The notes under the pieces were generated by a model, which saw only the letters and a list, made by a program, of their open reading frames with translations, ran no database searches and had not been told where the DNA came from. A DNA stretch of 48,376 nucleotides, from NCBI RefSeq assembly GCF_000090795.2, contig NW_003546722.1, positions 16,437 through 64,812 of the forward strand, in the 5' to 3' direction. Source of the stretch: Amphimedon queenslandica (taxonomy: Eukaryota; Porifera; Demospongiae; Haplosclerida; Niphatidae). The position numbers were made by a program, and so were the translations under genes. Shown one piece after another: positions 1-10,109 of this stretch (its first letter is position 1; the number at the start of each line of letters is the position of its first letter).

Positions 1-1060
1 TGCTTTCATGGCTAGATTTTGCTCCTCTGAGATATGAACAGTAAAGTTCAATTCCTTCATTAAACTCTATTTTTCCTCGTTAGGTATCAACTTTATCTCA
101 TCCAGTAACTGCTCCTTTGAACTGCTTCCACTTAACCTTTCTCTGATCACTGATAGCTCACTACTCCTTCTCTTTGTTGATTGTGATGATTCCCCACTGC
201 TCAGTGAGGAATTTGTGATCTTTGTTAGACTAATTGGCTAAAATACACTGGTAAAGTACTTTCAAATATATATATTACCTTACCCTGCCTCCTGTTGATA
301 TTGTAACAGTACCACTCTCACTCTCATGTATCATTTGTGATACCGCTTTCCCTACTGACTTGTTCGACACAATAGGTTGTTGATGAGAGCATTCCTTTCC
401 AGCTGATTCTAATGGCACTATGTTGTTTCATCCTTCACATGTAACTTTCATGTCATTAAAAACTCTCTCTATCAGACTGGATGGCTTGGTGAATGTGGTT
501 GAGATTGACTCATGACGACAAAAGCAACCTGGACAAGAGAAAGACGGTGAAGCTGCTATTGAAGTACAACAGTTACAGCAGAGTAGTGTTTTACAGGGCA
601 AGACTTCTATGGGATTATTGGCTGCACTTGAGCATAATTTGCAGGTTACATCTTCCTTATACCTCTCGTCTGCCAGCTGCGAAAGCTTAAACTGTGGAAT
701 GTCACCTGCAACAGATTTAATATGTGTAATCAGAAGTGTAGGTCGGCCGCTTGAGTATTTCTGTTTTGGTCTCCCTCCCTTGCAAAGAATGTCACACACT
801 GTACAAGATATACTATTGTGTGGGAACCAGTCAGCAGGAGTACGCTTCGTTTGATTTCCTGATGAAGTTATACGTTTTGCAGTAACGTAGCAGCTGTGAC
901 AGAAATGAACTGGTTGGATATCGGCAGAATCACTCATTGGATCAACTCCCCAAATAGACATGAATGATAAAATATCTCTATAGCAATGTCGTACTCTTCC
1001 TAGTGACTTAGCACATAGACGACAGTGATTTTCTAGGTATGTTTGATGCTTGGTAGTCAT
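1..1060 (-). pseudogene. RAG1 N-terminal-like zinc/RING protein, two exons, two in-frame stops
   Basis: The first exon (1060 to 284) starts at ATG and encodes a Cys/His-rich protein whose order of motifs follows the N-terminal region of vertebrate RAG1: CRLC at residues 13-16, FCHSC at 53-57, a W-x-P-H-x4-C-x2-C block at 78-89, then a RING-like block with Cys at 140, 143, 156, 161-165, 176 and 179, followed by a hydrophobic stretch ending near VTC as after the RAG1 RING. A TGA at 430-428 interrupts the frame, but the same frame stays open to a splice donor (GTAAGG at 283). After a 46-bp intron it resumes in phase at 237 (acceptor TTTTAG) and runs past a TAG at 69-67 to the window edge. The first part after the intron is Ser-rich and basic. 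In RAG1 this region is a zinc-bound E3 ligase platform; here function is unknown. No RAG1 catalytic core is in the window. The clean phase across the intron with stops on both sides suggests a recently decayed copy, or sequence errors. Confidence 0.72.
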
Positions 1061-1996
1061 TCTAAGAGCAATACATGCTTTAATAACTTATCATATACTT
1101 TCATTCCTTTCTCTCTCATTCTGTTGCTCTCTCAGTCTCATTTTCTCTTGTCTTTCTCCTCTCTAGCTCTCCATTTGAATCATCGATTTTTGAAATTTTT
1201 AACAAGTCATATTTCACTTTTAAAAAATGTTAACAACTTTGTAATAGCATTACACTATGCACTAACATTAGATCTTCATTTACATACCTTTTATGTTATC
1301 AGAAAAACTTCTTTGTTATGACTAGAGACCACTGAACAAGACCACCTGAACTATTATTTGAATAGAATACCTGGTACAGGTGCTGCGCAGTACTTATCTT
1401 TCCTACTTAGCTATGCGCAGTACAGTTTTATTGCTTCTATGTTATGATAACTATCATAATATGATAGGTTTTATGACATAAATGCTGTATTATGAATAAT
1501 ATAATAGATCAAACATAGTATCAAAACACTATACAAACAGGAAGTAATGATGAATTGATTTTATAACTGTCCGTAAGTGTTCTATTTAAAGACTTTTTGA
1601 ACACAATAAACACCCGTGGCCTGCCCACATTAGCCCCACCCATGGATGTGAAATGAAGATTGGTCTTGTTTTTTTGTGGTTCATGACTGAGGTTTTGACA
1701 ATAGTTGTAATTTTTTTGATTTGCAAATATACAAAATAATCACCCTAATGCATTTACATGTAGGATGACTGAAGTATGGGTACCAATTTATGAAGTAAAA
1801 TTGTAAAGCACGTAATTAATCGTGTCGATTGGGTGATTGAGATCAGTCAGTAGAATCTGCAGTAGAGTACGTAGAGCATAATCAAAGTGAGAAGACATGC
1901 TGGATAGATCTAAACATTATTTGGGAGGTGTAAATTCACACTTATATCAAAGGTGTGGTCACACATAATTAAACTTACTGTCTTTAATTATTGTAG
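1061..1996. other. Non-coding stretch
   Basis: AT-rich sequence with a CT-rich tract near 1110-1160 and two short direct repeats around GCGCAGTAC (near 1385 and 1415). I see no convincing exon. The short ORFs here are not supported. The end of the stretch is the likely intron leading into the exon at 1997. Confidence 0.6.
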
Positions 1997-2525
1997 GTAT
2001 ATTTAATTTACCAGATCCTGAGGTGAATGACAATGGCCACTACAAGTCATTTAGTGAATCGTATGGCACTACAACTACTGAGAAACATCTTCCTTCTGCC
2101 TCCAACAACAACGAAAAGAATAAGCTCCCCTTTAATGTAACTCAGCAACATGTTAAGAATGTTAGTATTTTAATCCAGTGTAAAGAATGTGAAATGTGGA
2201 GGCTGCTATTTTTAAAGTCGAAACTGAGTTCTCAGTGTAAACTCAAATTAAATTCAATTTTAGAAGACGTTTCATGTACTTGTGGTGCTACTTTTGAAAA
2301 TATTGAACTACCAGAGGAACTCAAGTCTGTGTGTGTACGTATTCACAAGTGCTTTGATCCTATAGAGAAGCTTTATTATAGTGTGGGTTCCGTGAAGTCA
2401 TTTGCATTTATTGCAGCAAGACACTACTACCATCAACAGGCAATAATACTACTGATGATTATTATCCCCAGTGCTCAGATTGCACAAACCCACCAATTAA
2501 GCGAGTTAAAAGAAGTTGCAAGTAA
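1997..2525 (+). pseudogene. Cys-rich domain exon, uncharacterised repeat-associated family, one frameshift
   Basis: A 3' splice site (TTATTGTAG) at 1996 opens a long exon. The frame carries a C-x2-C-x3-W motif (CKECEMWRLLF), a CTCGATFE motif, an EKLYYS motif and several further Cys. Near 2390 the frame must shift by one base; after it the sequence gives CIYC, then a CSDC pair and a basic tail ending at TAA (2523-2525). The paired Cys suggest a zinc-binding C-terminal domain. I recall similar sequences as recurrent, repeat-associated ORFs in sponge and cnidarian genomes, but I cannot name the family. Without the frameshift the protein ends instead in a hydrophobic tail at 2574, which destroys the last two Cys pairs. 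The 5' exons were not identified. Confidence 0.5.
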
Positions 2526-2574
2526 CTTAAGTATTTGCAAATTTCGTGCAATAATGATCTCTTATGTTGTGTGA

Positions 2575-3004
2575 CTATTGATACATTTATACATCAGTTT
2601 TTGAGAATTGAATTATTAAAATCAAAAATTATTAAAAATAATAATTGTTATAATTAATAATTATAATTAACTGCCCGCCTGCATCCTCTTCTTATTGAGA
2701 AACAATGAATCAAATTATAATGGCCTTATAATAAATATTGGATAGTATGATAATGCATTATATGAATAGAAATAATATTTAACTGTCGGGGGGGGTGTGG
2801 CTATATGGGTGCAGTTTGCACATGCTCAGTTGTGGTACTCCTCGTGAACTGAAGTGTCAGTAAAGAAGAGTTCTGCTCTCAAGAGCTTTTACTTGCTTAT
2901 CTAAGTGTCTTCATTATAGTGCTGGTTCATTAAGAAGACTCAAAGATAAGCTTTGATACTACTTATAATATCAATAACTATAGTAATTATTATTACTGCA
3001 GTTT
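2575..3004. other. Non-coding, AT-rich, with a G-run/CpG patch
   Basis: Contains an AT-only palindromic stretch (about 2620-2672) and a short G-rich patch (about 2788-2800) followed by a TGCACATGCTCAG-like motif. A similar G-rich patch plus GCGCATATGAGCA lies at 9040-9075 upstream of another ORF, so this could be a shared element end or promoter. Not proven. Confidence 0.35.
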
Positions 3005-4122
3005 GTGATGATGCTACAGTCTGGAGTTGCATCTAGCTCTGTTAATGATCATAAGCCAGAGTTATATGATGTCACAGAGTATGTAGTGGCTTCTACTGCT
3101 GCTGACACAAACCCTTTTGTTCTTTCTGATCCTTTAGAATGTAATGATTGGTCTGTGTGGGATCATAACCCGCCAGAGTTGTGTGACAACACAGTTTGAG
3201 GTCGCTACTACTCTTGAAGATGAAGCTGTCAGAGAGAGACAGTTAAAGGAAAAAAGGGATAAGTCAAAACTAGACTACTATGAAAATCATGAAAAAAACC
3301 TTGCAAAATCCAGAAAGTACCTTGCCCCAAATAAACACAAAATATTAGATTATGCAAAAAAAAATGTTGAAAACAATATTGTGCCACAAATAAACAAAAA
3401 GTGTACAATTATTGGAAGAAATATTCAGAATATTGTGGCTCAAACAAACACAGAGTATCCGATTATTCAAAAAATTATCATACTTCTCACCGTGAAGAGA
3501 GATTAGAAGCATTCAAAAACAATTATATTGCTAATCGTGAAGAGAGATTAGAAGGTTTTAAAGATAATTATGCTTCTAATTTAGAACAAAGGGAAAAGGA
3601 TATGAATAAGTATTACGCTTGACAGTCAGCAAATGAAAGATAATGCCAAAGACCATTATGCTGCTGTGGCTGACACTAAAAATGCAAAGCTAAGAAAAAA
3701 TATAAAATAACCGTAACTTAAATCCACCAACAAGAAGTATATCTGCTAAGAAGAGATCTAAAATCATAGCAAGATTATTGCAAAAGAGGCAGAAGAACAG
3801 TGCATATTATACGAAAAATTTTCTAAAATTGAGACAAAACAGAAGAGCTAGATACAACGTAGCAAAGCCAAAAATTGATCTAAAGAATAGATACATAGCA
3901 ATAATTAGACATAAACTTGCTAAAAATAAAGGAGTACAAAAGCATTTGAAGGTTACTTTTAATATTGACAAGTCCTTGCCAATTGCTGTCATGCAGTCGG
4001 GTATTAACTTAATTGCAGCTATGACACTTGTTATTGTAATATTAAATATACGTCAACATTTTGCTGAAATGCTGCTTGGGGTAATCAAAAAAGTTAATAA
4101 TACATACATTGGCAATAAGTGA
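3005..4122 (+). pseudogene. Helitron N-terminal Lys/Glu-rich region
   Basis: Possible start at ATG 3008 or 3011, right after an acceptor-like CTGCAG. The first 60 residues are acidic (3005-3199). A frame change then gives a charged, repetitive segment with degenerate copies of REERLEAFKNNY (3400-3622). After another break the frame 3778-4122 is Lys/Arg-rich and ends in a hydrophobic, Ile/Leu-rich stretch. Repetitive Lys/Glu segments of this kind precede the Rep domain in Helitrons I recall from sponges. Three frames are needed, with a gap at 3623-3777 that has no open frame. The region has no enzymatic motif of its own. Confidence 0.5.
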
Positions 4123-4268
4123 TTCGTATCATGTGGCCAGTTGTGAGCAACACTTACCAAGCATGCTAAAAACATTCCCCATCAACTGTAAATGATGATA
4201 CTGTAATTTTAGATCATCAATGGTTGTTTTGATGACAATAATCATGTAATTTTAAACAAAGATGCAGT

Positions 4269-5312
4269 GCAGATGCAGTGAAAAGCATGATAGCAGAGTT
4301 TGGGTCTCCCACTTTCTTACTCACTTTTAGCTGTGCAGAATATACCTCTGAAGACGTAAGAGAATATTTGCATGAAGTAAACACTGTCCCACCATCATAT
4401 AATACTGGCAAACTCTGCACTGAAGATCCAGTATCTGTTTCGAGATAGTTTTTTCTAAAGTTTAACGAAATTTTTAATAAAGTATTAATAAGGGATAGGA
4501 TTTGGGCCAGGTTAGAGAGGTCTATTATAAGAAAGAATACTAGGCCAGGGGAGCTCCTAACTATCAATGTTGAATCTGGATAGCCAACACGCCAGTTGTT
4601 TGCGAGAGTAGAGCCAAAGATGTCATCAGTTTCATAGACGAAAGAGTAACCTGTAACATACCAAGTAAGGATACCAGCCCAGAATTACACAAATTGTTAC
4701 AAGGTACCAGTTACACATGTGCAACAATTACTGTAAGAAAAAAAGAAAGTTTAGAAAAAACGTATTTGTTACAAAGTGCAAATTTGGATTCCTTGCCCAT
4801 TTTCTGAGGAGATGGTACTGAAAAATGTCTAACAAAGCATGAAAGCAGAGAAGAGGATACATTACTTTAAACAGAGCGAGGAAGAAGTGAGAGTCAATGA
4901 TTACAATCCTCTGCTTCTGTTGCTATGGAAGGCGAATATCGATGTATCGTTTACCAGTGAGTGTTCTCTAGCTCTGGCCAATTATGTGAGTGGGTACGTG
5001 ACAAAGGCAGAAAGGGGTCACATGCAGGATCTGTGGCAAGACATCTTAGATGATAGAGGCATCTACAGTAAATTATTCAGAATTGGCATAAGATGTCTCG
5101 ATAGCCAACCAATTGGACTATACGAAACATGTGATATATTACTTGGTGAGCCACTTTGCAGAAAATCGAGAGAAGTAGCATGGATCAATGTAGAAATGCC
5201 ACATAAAAAAAAACAAAATTTAACAAAGAAACTCAGTGAAGTTGAAGAAATAGCAGCAAACGATCCATCAATTGAAAACTTTTTTGAGGAGGGCTTTGTC
5301 ACTCACTTTTAA
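4269..5312 (+). pseudogene. Helitron Rep (Helitron_like_N) domain, HUH motif lost
   Basis: 4287-4500 encodes an FGSPTFLLTFSCAEY segment, the usual start of the Helitron-like N domain. After a frameshift, 4535-4582 reads KEY-stop-ARGAPNYQ, then C, a stop and IWI. In active Helitrons the corresponding site is an H-hydrophobic-H (HUH) nuclease motif; here both His positions are Asn (4559-4561) and Gln (4565-4567), and TAG (4541) and TGA (4571) stops flank it. The same frame then continues through about 80 conserved-looking residues to 4830. 4839-5312 holds VNDYNPLLLLLWKAN, YVSGYVTKAERG and the region between Rep and helicase. The Rep would nick and join single-stranded DNA during rolling-circle transposition; this copy could not. 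Confidence 0.75.
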
Positions 5313-7328
5313 CCAAACAGACCCCAAGAATTTGAAGAGTATTGCCTTTATGACTTTGTAGCCAAACTCACTTACAAGGGCAAGGATAAAAATGGGAAAC
5401 GAATCTATAGACCACTACAGAAAGAGTGCTTCCTAACTTTGTTGATTTTGATGTCTGTAAAGAAAATCAGAGACAGTTTCTATTATGCCATCATTCTCCA
5501 TTTTGTGCCATTTAGAAATGAGAATGAATTTGTCAACGATGGCGAAACTGTTCAAGAAGCATTCGATTGCCACATTGTCGACCACGAACGGTGTCGAAGC
5601 AAACCAAAAATTAAGAAAGTTGCTCAAATGTAGAGAGAAATTAAAAGACATACAAGATGCCAGAGCAGCCAACAGAGAAGAGGAAAATGATGTGGAAGAT
5701 GAAGATCCACAATTGATGGGACAGATTAAAGATGCAATGAATGATGTGAGAGATATGGACACTGGGTCTAGTCTGACTCTACAAGAGAGAGAATCAATGC
5801 CAAATCTAGACCAGAAAAGCATCTTTGATCATTTAAAAGCTCATCTGTTGAGGCAGATTGAATATGAAAAGAAATCAAAACAAGAAAAAGAGCAATCAGA
5901 AAGTGTGAAGCCATTGCACATGTTTATCAGTGGTGTGGGTGGCACTGGTAAATCTATTCTTATCGAGGCAATTAAAGCACTAGTGAAAAGCCTCTGGTCA
6001 ACACTGACCAAACAGACTTGTGCAGTCTGTGCTCCAACAGGTTTAGCAGCTTACAATGTGGGAGGTGTAACGGCACATAGACTGTTTCAGATGCCAATAG
6101 AACACGATGGACAGTGTGCCTCATACTGGTCAATACCAAAGGCTAGTCACAAAGTAATGAAAACAACTTCAGGATCTGAAAATGGTAATCATTGATGAAG
6201 TGTTCATGGTTTCTAGCCTTAATCTCACTTATATACACATGAGAATGAATGATTTATTCGAATCAGATGAATGGTTTCGTGGTAAGAATGTCCTCTTCGT
6301 TGGTGACATCCTTCAATTGCCACCAGTTTGTGGCGAGCCAGTGTTTGACAAAGTGACAGCATCAACACTAAAAAACAGACTTGGTAGTATGGGTGCAGTA
6401 AATATATGGTGTGATACTGTCACCTATGACAAATTGACTACAAACAAAAGACAAAAAACACACCAGAATTTTTTGGAAATGTTGGACAAAGTGAGCGGGG
6501 CTTTCCAGATGATCAGACTCTCGCTACACTTTCCGAGAAGTATTTTTGACACTCGTTGAGAAAAAATTTAAAATATTACAACAGGATGGTAACGCTCCAG
6601 TTTGCCTGTTTCCAAAAGTAGACATGTGCAAAGAATTTAATGAAACAATGCTGGCTAATCTACCAAGTCCAACCATGAAAATAAGAGCCACAAAATTAAT
6701 TAATGGTACTGGCAACATACATGTACGTAGAATGAAAGACGATGATAATTTAGAAAAAAAGGTTGAGAAAAAGTTAAAGAATTAAATAAAGGTATTAACA
6801 ATGCTGGTGGTTTGGAGGCCAAATTAAAATTGGCTGTGGGGGCTAGAGTAATGTTGCGTTGTAATGCAAATGTAAATGTAAAAAAGGGATTAGTAAATGG
6901 AGCACTTGGTACAGTGCAGGCCATTTCAGAAACACGCATAAAAGTTAAATTTGATAAAATAACTGATCCTTGTGAGATTGAGAAAGTCAAGAGAAAGTTT
7001 ATGGTAATGAATTACGTCTGTGTATAGAAGCTAATTTCCTTTGATATTAGCTTTTGCTGTTACCATACACAAATACCAGGGACTGTCACTAGATAATGCA
7101 ATGATTGAGCTGTCTGACAATGTCTTTAGCACAGGAATGGCTTACGCTGCTCTATCACGAGAAAGAACACTGTCTGGTGTCCATTTGACATATTTCAACC
7201 ACAAATCATTGATGGTTTCCTCTTGTAGCATAACAGAAATAAACCGGTTGAGAGAATTGTACAGGCCAGACCTCCTACAATATGCCATTCCTACAGATTG
7301 TAGCAGTAGAAAGCATACACTTGCTTGA
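5313..7328 (+). pseudogene. Helitron PIF1-like helicase, frameshifted
   Basis: The SF1 helicase motifs appear in order over several frames: Walker A GVGGTGKS (about 5932-5958), APTGLAAYNVGG (about 6031-6066), Walker B VIIDE (about 6184-6198), GDILQLPPV (about 6302-6330), a RVMLRCN segment (about 6846) and the C-terminal TIHKYQGLSLDNA and YAALSRERTL motifs (about 7064-7180). PIF1-type helicases unwind the donor strand in Helitron transposition. An acidic linker (5640-5800) separates it from the Rep part. Breaks lie near 5480-5640, 6180, 6550, 6785 and 7027-7041. The catalytic motifs themselves are intact, which suggests relatively recent decay. Confidence 0.82.
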
Positions 7329-7479
7329 ACTATTGATGGGCCACAAGCAAAATATCAAAAAAATATGCCACCACCAAAGGTAGCTCGTGATAAGAGAAGT
7401 AGGCCATCAGACAGTAAGATTAATGATATAGCTAACTGCCCCAAAAAGCCACCTACTGTTATTACTACTAATAATAATA

Positions 7480-8035
7480 ATGACGACAGTGATGACTGTG
7501 ATGATGGGAATAAATACAAGAGCTAGTAATTTAAAATACCATGCCCCCAATGCTGCGATTCAAAAAGCATGGTGTAATACCCTAAATTTGGGATTTGTTA
7601 AATCATATAGACCAAAGTTGGGTAGCCCAACCACAGAATTAACTGTACCCAAAGGATCTACTGATGTACCCGGTGATGGTAATTGTTTATTTAATGCTCT
7701 GTCTCATGCCAGTACAGGTTCTTACACTCAGCAAAATTTTATAAGTTCGGCCATTGTTAGACACATGCCCACAATGGAAAATTGGCTACGTAGTTGGCTG
7801 ACACCCTATGATTAAGTAAAAGAATATATTGCTGGAGAAGGTATGGATAATAACTTTACCTGGGCGGGAGATATCAAAATGCTAACAAAGGCTGATTTGT
7901 TGAATGTTTGCATCTTCTATAATGAGTTGGGAAATGAATGGGTACGTTAGTCACCACTTACACGTAATGCTGATCCTAATGCACCAGCAATATACTTAAC
8001 TTGAACCATCATCGTGTGTTTACATCAATAGCAGA
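7480..8035 (+). pseudogene. OTU-family cysteine protease domain of the Helitron
   Basis: VPGDGNCLFNALSHA (about 7666-7710) is the OTU catalytic Asp/Cys motif. Further on, after a stop at 7813-7815, the frame reads through a segment fitting the middle of an OTU fold (7816-7950) and then NHHRVF near 8000, a plausible catalytic-His region in a shifted frame. OTU proteins cleave ubiquitin chains; in transposons the role is not established. Position directly after the helicase fits the OTU-bearing Helitrons. Broken by a stop at 7813 and one or two frameshifts. Confidence 0.7.
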
Positions 8036-8135
8036 TAAAAAAATTGCTAATACTAATAACAGTGGTGATAAAAATACATGTGATGATGATAAAAAAAGAC
8101 AATAAAAAGAATGATGACAAAAAGAGTGATAATTA

Positions 8136-8470
8136 GTGAGACAGCATAATATTTATGGCCATAGCTTATAACAAATAATATTATGAGACAGCGTCATAAT
8201 GGCCATAGCTTAAAGTGAATTATTAATGAGACAGTGTTGTATTGGCCATAGATTAAAATATTTAAAGAGCAGTGTCATATTGGCCATAGCTTTTAATGAA
8301 TATTAAAGAGACAGTGTCACATTGGCCATAGCTTATTATGATGATATATGAGACACTGTGAAATTGGCCATAACAGTTTAGAAAGACATAAATAACACAC
8401 GTAATATTGGCCATAATAGTTAAATACATAAATAAAGAATTAGATACTGTGATTTTGGCCATTATAATCA
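8136..8470. repeat. 42-48 bp minisatellite, about 8 copies
   Basis: A unit of GAGACAGTGTCATA, then TTGGCCATAGCTTA plus an AT-rich spacer, is repeated; the GGCC core recurs at 8157, 8201, 8244, 8282, 8324, 8366, 8409 and 8457, with spacing 38-48. The copies decay towards the right end. It follows the OTU remnant of the Helitron, so it may be part of the Helitron 3' region. Confidence 0.85.
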
Positions 8471-8475
8471 ATAAA

Positions 8476-9131
8476 ATAAAATGTGACAGTTCAGACACTG
8501 TATAAGATATCTAATGACACTGTTTATTGACACTGCTGTATAGCCATCTTTTCCCTTTTGACACCAGCTTGACCTCATCGTGGTGAAGGGGTGGCAACAG
8601 TTAGGACTCATTGTCCTTACTGGCTAACAAAGCTATGGGCAATATGTTTACTTCACAAAGGTATGTCGACTTGCATTACATTTTATACTGTTTTAGTTGC
8701 AGCACTGTTTAATATTAAACTGGAAGTGACTAGTGCTTTGTGGACAATATCAACAGTACAAGGAAAGTTGATGTTAGGGTGGATCTTATTACGGTTCTTA
8801 TTACTGATCCAACATCACTGTCAGGTATATGTTCTGTATTGTAATTTACATGATTATACTTTCTTTGCTATAATACACCATGTATCAAAAGGAGAAACAT
8901 TGCACAAGCACATAGGACAAGCAGAGCACTAAATATTCTTATTTGTATATAGTAAAGACATTATCTATCATACTTGTGGATGTTTAACATTCCTTTTAAT
9001 CTTGAACAATTAATAATTATTATGCTACATCAATTTGGGGGTGTGGTTGCTGTTGTATCTAACTGCGCATATGAGCATTATAGTTAGCCACTTTTTATGG
9101 CCAGAAAAAAAAACGCGTTGAAGATTTATAG
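8476..9131. other. Mostly non-coding spacer
   Basis: A 113-codon open frame (8591-8932) has no recognisable motif, an unusual hydrophobic composition and no supporting context, so I do not call it. Near 9040 lies a G-rich patch followed by a GCGCATATGAGCA motif, about 60 bp before the next ORF; this could be its promoter or an element end. Confidence 0.4.
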
Positions 9132-9561
9132 TTGAATCTGACTCAGAGTGAAGAGACAGAGACAATAGCGTACATACTGGAGGACCTCAAAACGCTGATA
9201 GAAGAGAAGGAAGAGGGCAATGCGGATACCATGGAGTCAGAGATGCCCAGACTGGTCCTGACTAAAATGAAGACTCTTCAGGACCAGTGCAAGGTGGTCC
9301 AGCAAATCATAGATCGGGAGGCAGGAGAAAGATAAAGCAAAGGACAACGAGTCAGCTATGGACAAAGGCTGGACTGCAAAAAAGTCAGCTGAGAAGCCGG
9401 CAGAGAAGTCAGAGGAGAATTCCAGGACGACTGAGAAGGATTCTGGCTCTAGTACCTCTGATCCAGCCAATACTATGACTGGGAGAGGACGAGGAAGTGG
9501 AGGACCAGGAAGGGGCCTTAGAAGACGAGGAAGGGGTTGGGAAGACAATTCGGAGCAATAA
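9132..9561 (+). pseudogene. Small acidic coiled-coil/RG-rich ORF, one frameshift
   Basis: 9132-9335 encodes a Glu/Lys-rich, likely coiled-coil segment (ETETIAYILEDL, then KMKTLQDQCKVVQQIID). Around 9318 the frame shifts by one, and the next frame is open from about 9316 to TAA at 9559-9561: a Lys/Ser/Glu-rich middle followed by an RG box (GRGRGSGGPGRG, then RRRGRGW). RG boxes commonly bind nucleic acid. No ATG is in frame at the start; an ATG at 9097 precedes a run of nine A and is out of frame, so a length change in that run could be relevant. I do not recognise the family. It could be a small nucleic-acid-binding ORF of a mobile element. Confidence 0.4.
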
Positions 9562-10109
9562 ATAGCTTTTAATAAAAAAGATGATGACACTACTGCAAAG
9601 AATATAAGAAACATGGTATGCCACTTTTTTTGTTTGTTATTGGAGCCAATAGATATCTATTTATTCAAAATTTACACTCAAGGATAATTTCATTACTTCA
9701 AATTCATGTCTGTGTGGAAATAAATGCACATTCTCTATTGGCAGTTATTCTGACACTGTCACAGCGAGGAATAGCAATGTTTCTTGCCATGGAAATTAGG
9801 CTCAAAAAGCTGTGAACAAACATTTTGTTCCTTGAGAAGCATGACTGAAACTTTTTCTACTATAATCAACTTCAGTATGCATCGTATACTGCATAGGCTT
9901 CACAAAGTGGCTATCAAGCATGATCTGGAGTAACAGCCTAACCTTGGAATTTTATGCCCCACAATGAAACCACATCATTCTAAAGAAGGTCATGGAACTA
10001 GCCTTGAGAATAACCATGACAATGAACAAACACTTGAGAATTACCAATAAGATGACAAAAGAGGCTCCAGAAAGAGCAGAAATGTGTGCTTAAAGATCAA
10101 TAATTAATC
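9562..10109. other. No gene seen
   Basis: AT-rich sequence with short ORFs that lack motifs. No repeat structure stood out. Confidence 0.5.

Larger units (their letters stand above)
3005..8035 (+). mobile_element. Decayed autonomous Helitron (Rep-PIF1-OTU)
   Basis: One strand carries, in order, a Lys/Glu-rich N-terminal region, a Helitron_like_N (Rep) domain, a PIF1-type superfamily 1 helicase and an OTU cysteine protease domain, which is the architecture of a rolling-circle Helitron transposon with the OTU accessory domain known from several animal lineages. The coding frame is broken by at least eight stops or frameshifts and the Rep HUH motif is mutated, so the copy is dead. Neither the 5' TC nor the 3' hairpin-CTRR terminus could be placed; the limits given are those of recognisable coding sequence. 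Confidence 0.8.

Noticed and set aside
1043-1321. 92-codon ORF opposite the RAG1-like gene's 5' end
   Set aside because: Low-complexity CT-rich tract gives Ser/Leu/Phe runs; no motif.
8136-8470. Possible CRISPR-like array
   Set aside because: Repeats and spacers are both degenerate, spacers are repeat-like, and the genome is eukaryotic.
8591-8932. 113-codon ORF
   Set aside because: No motif, unusual composition, no splice or promoter support.
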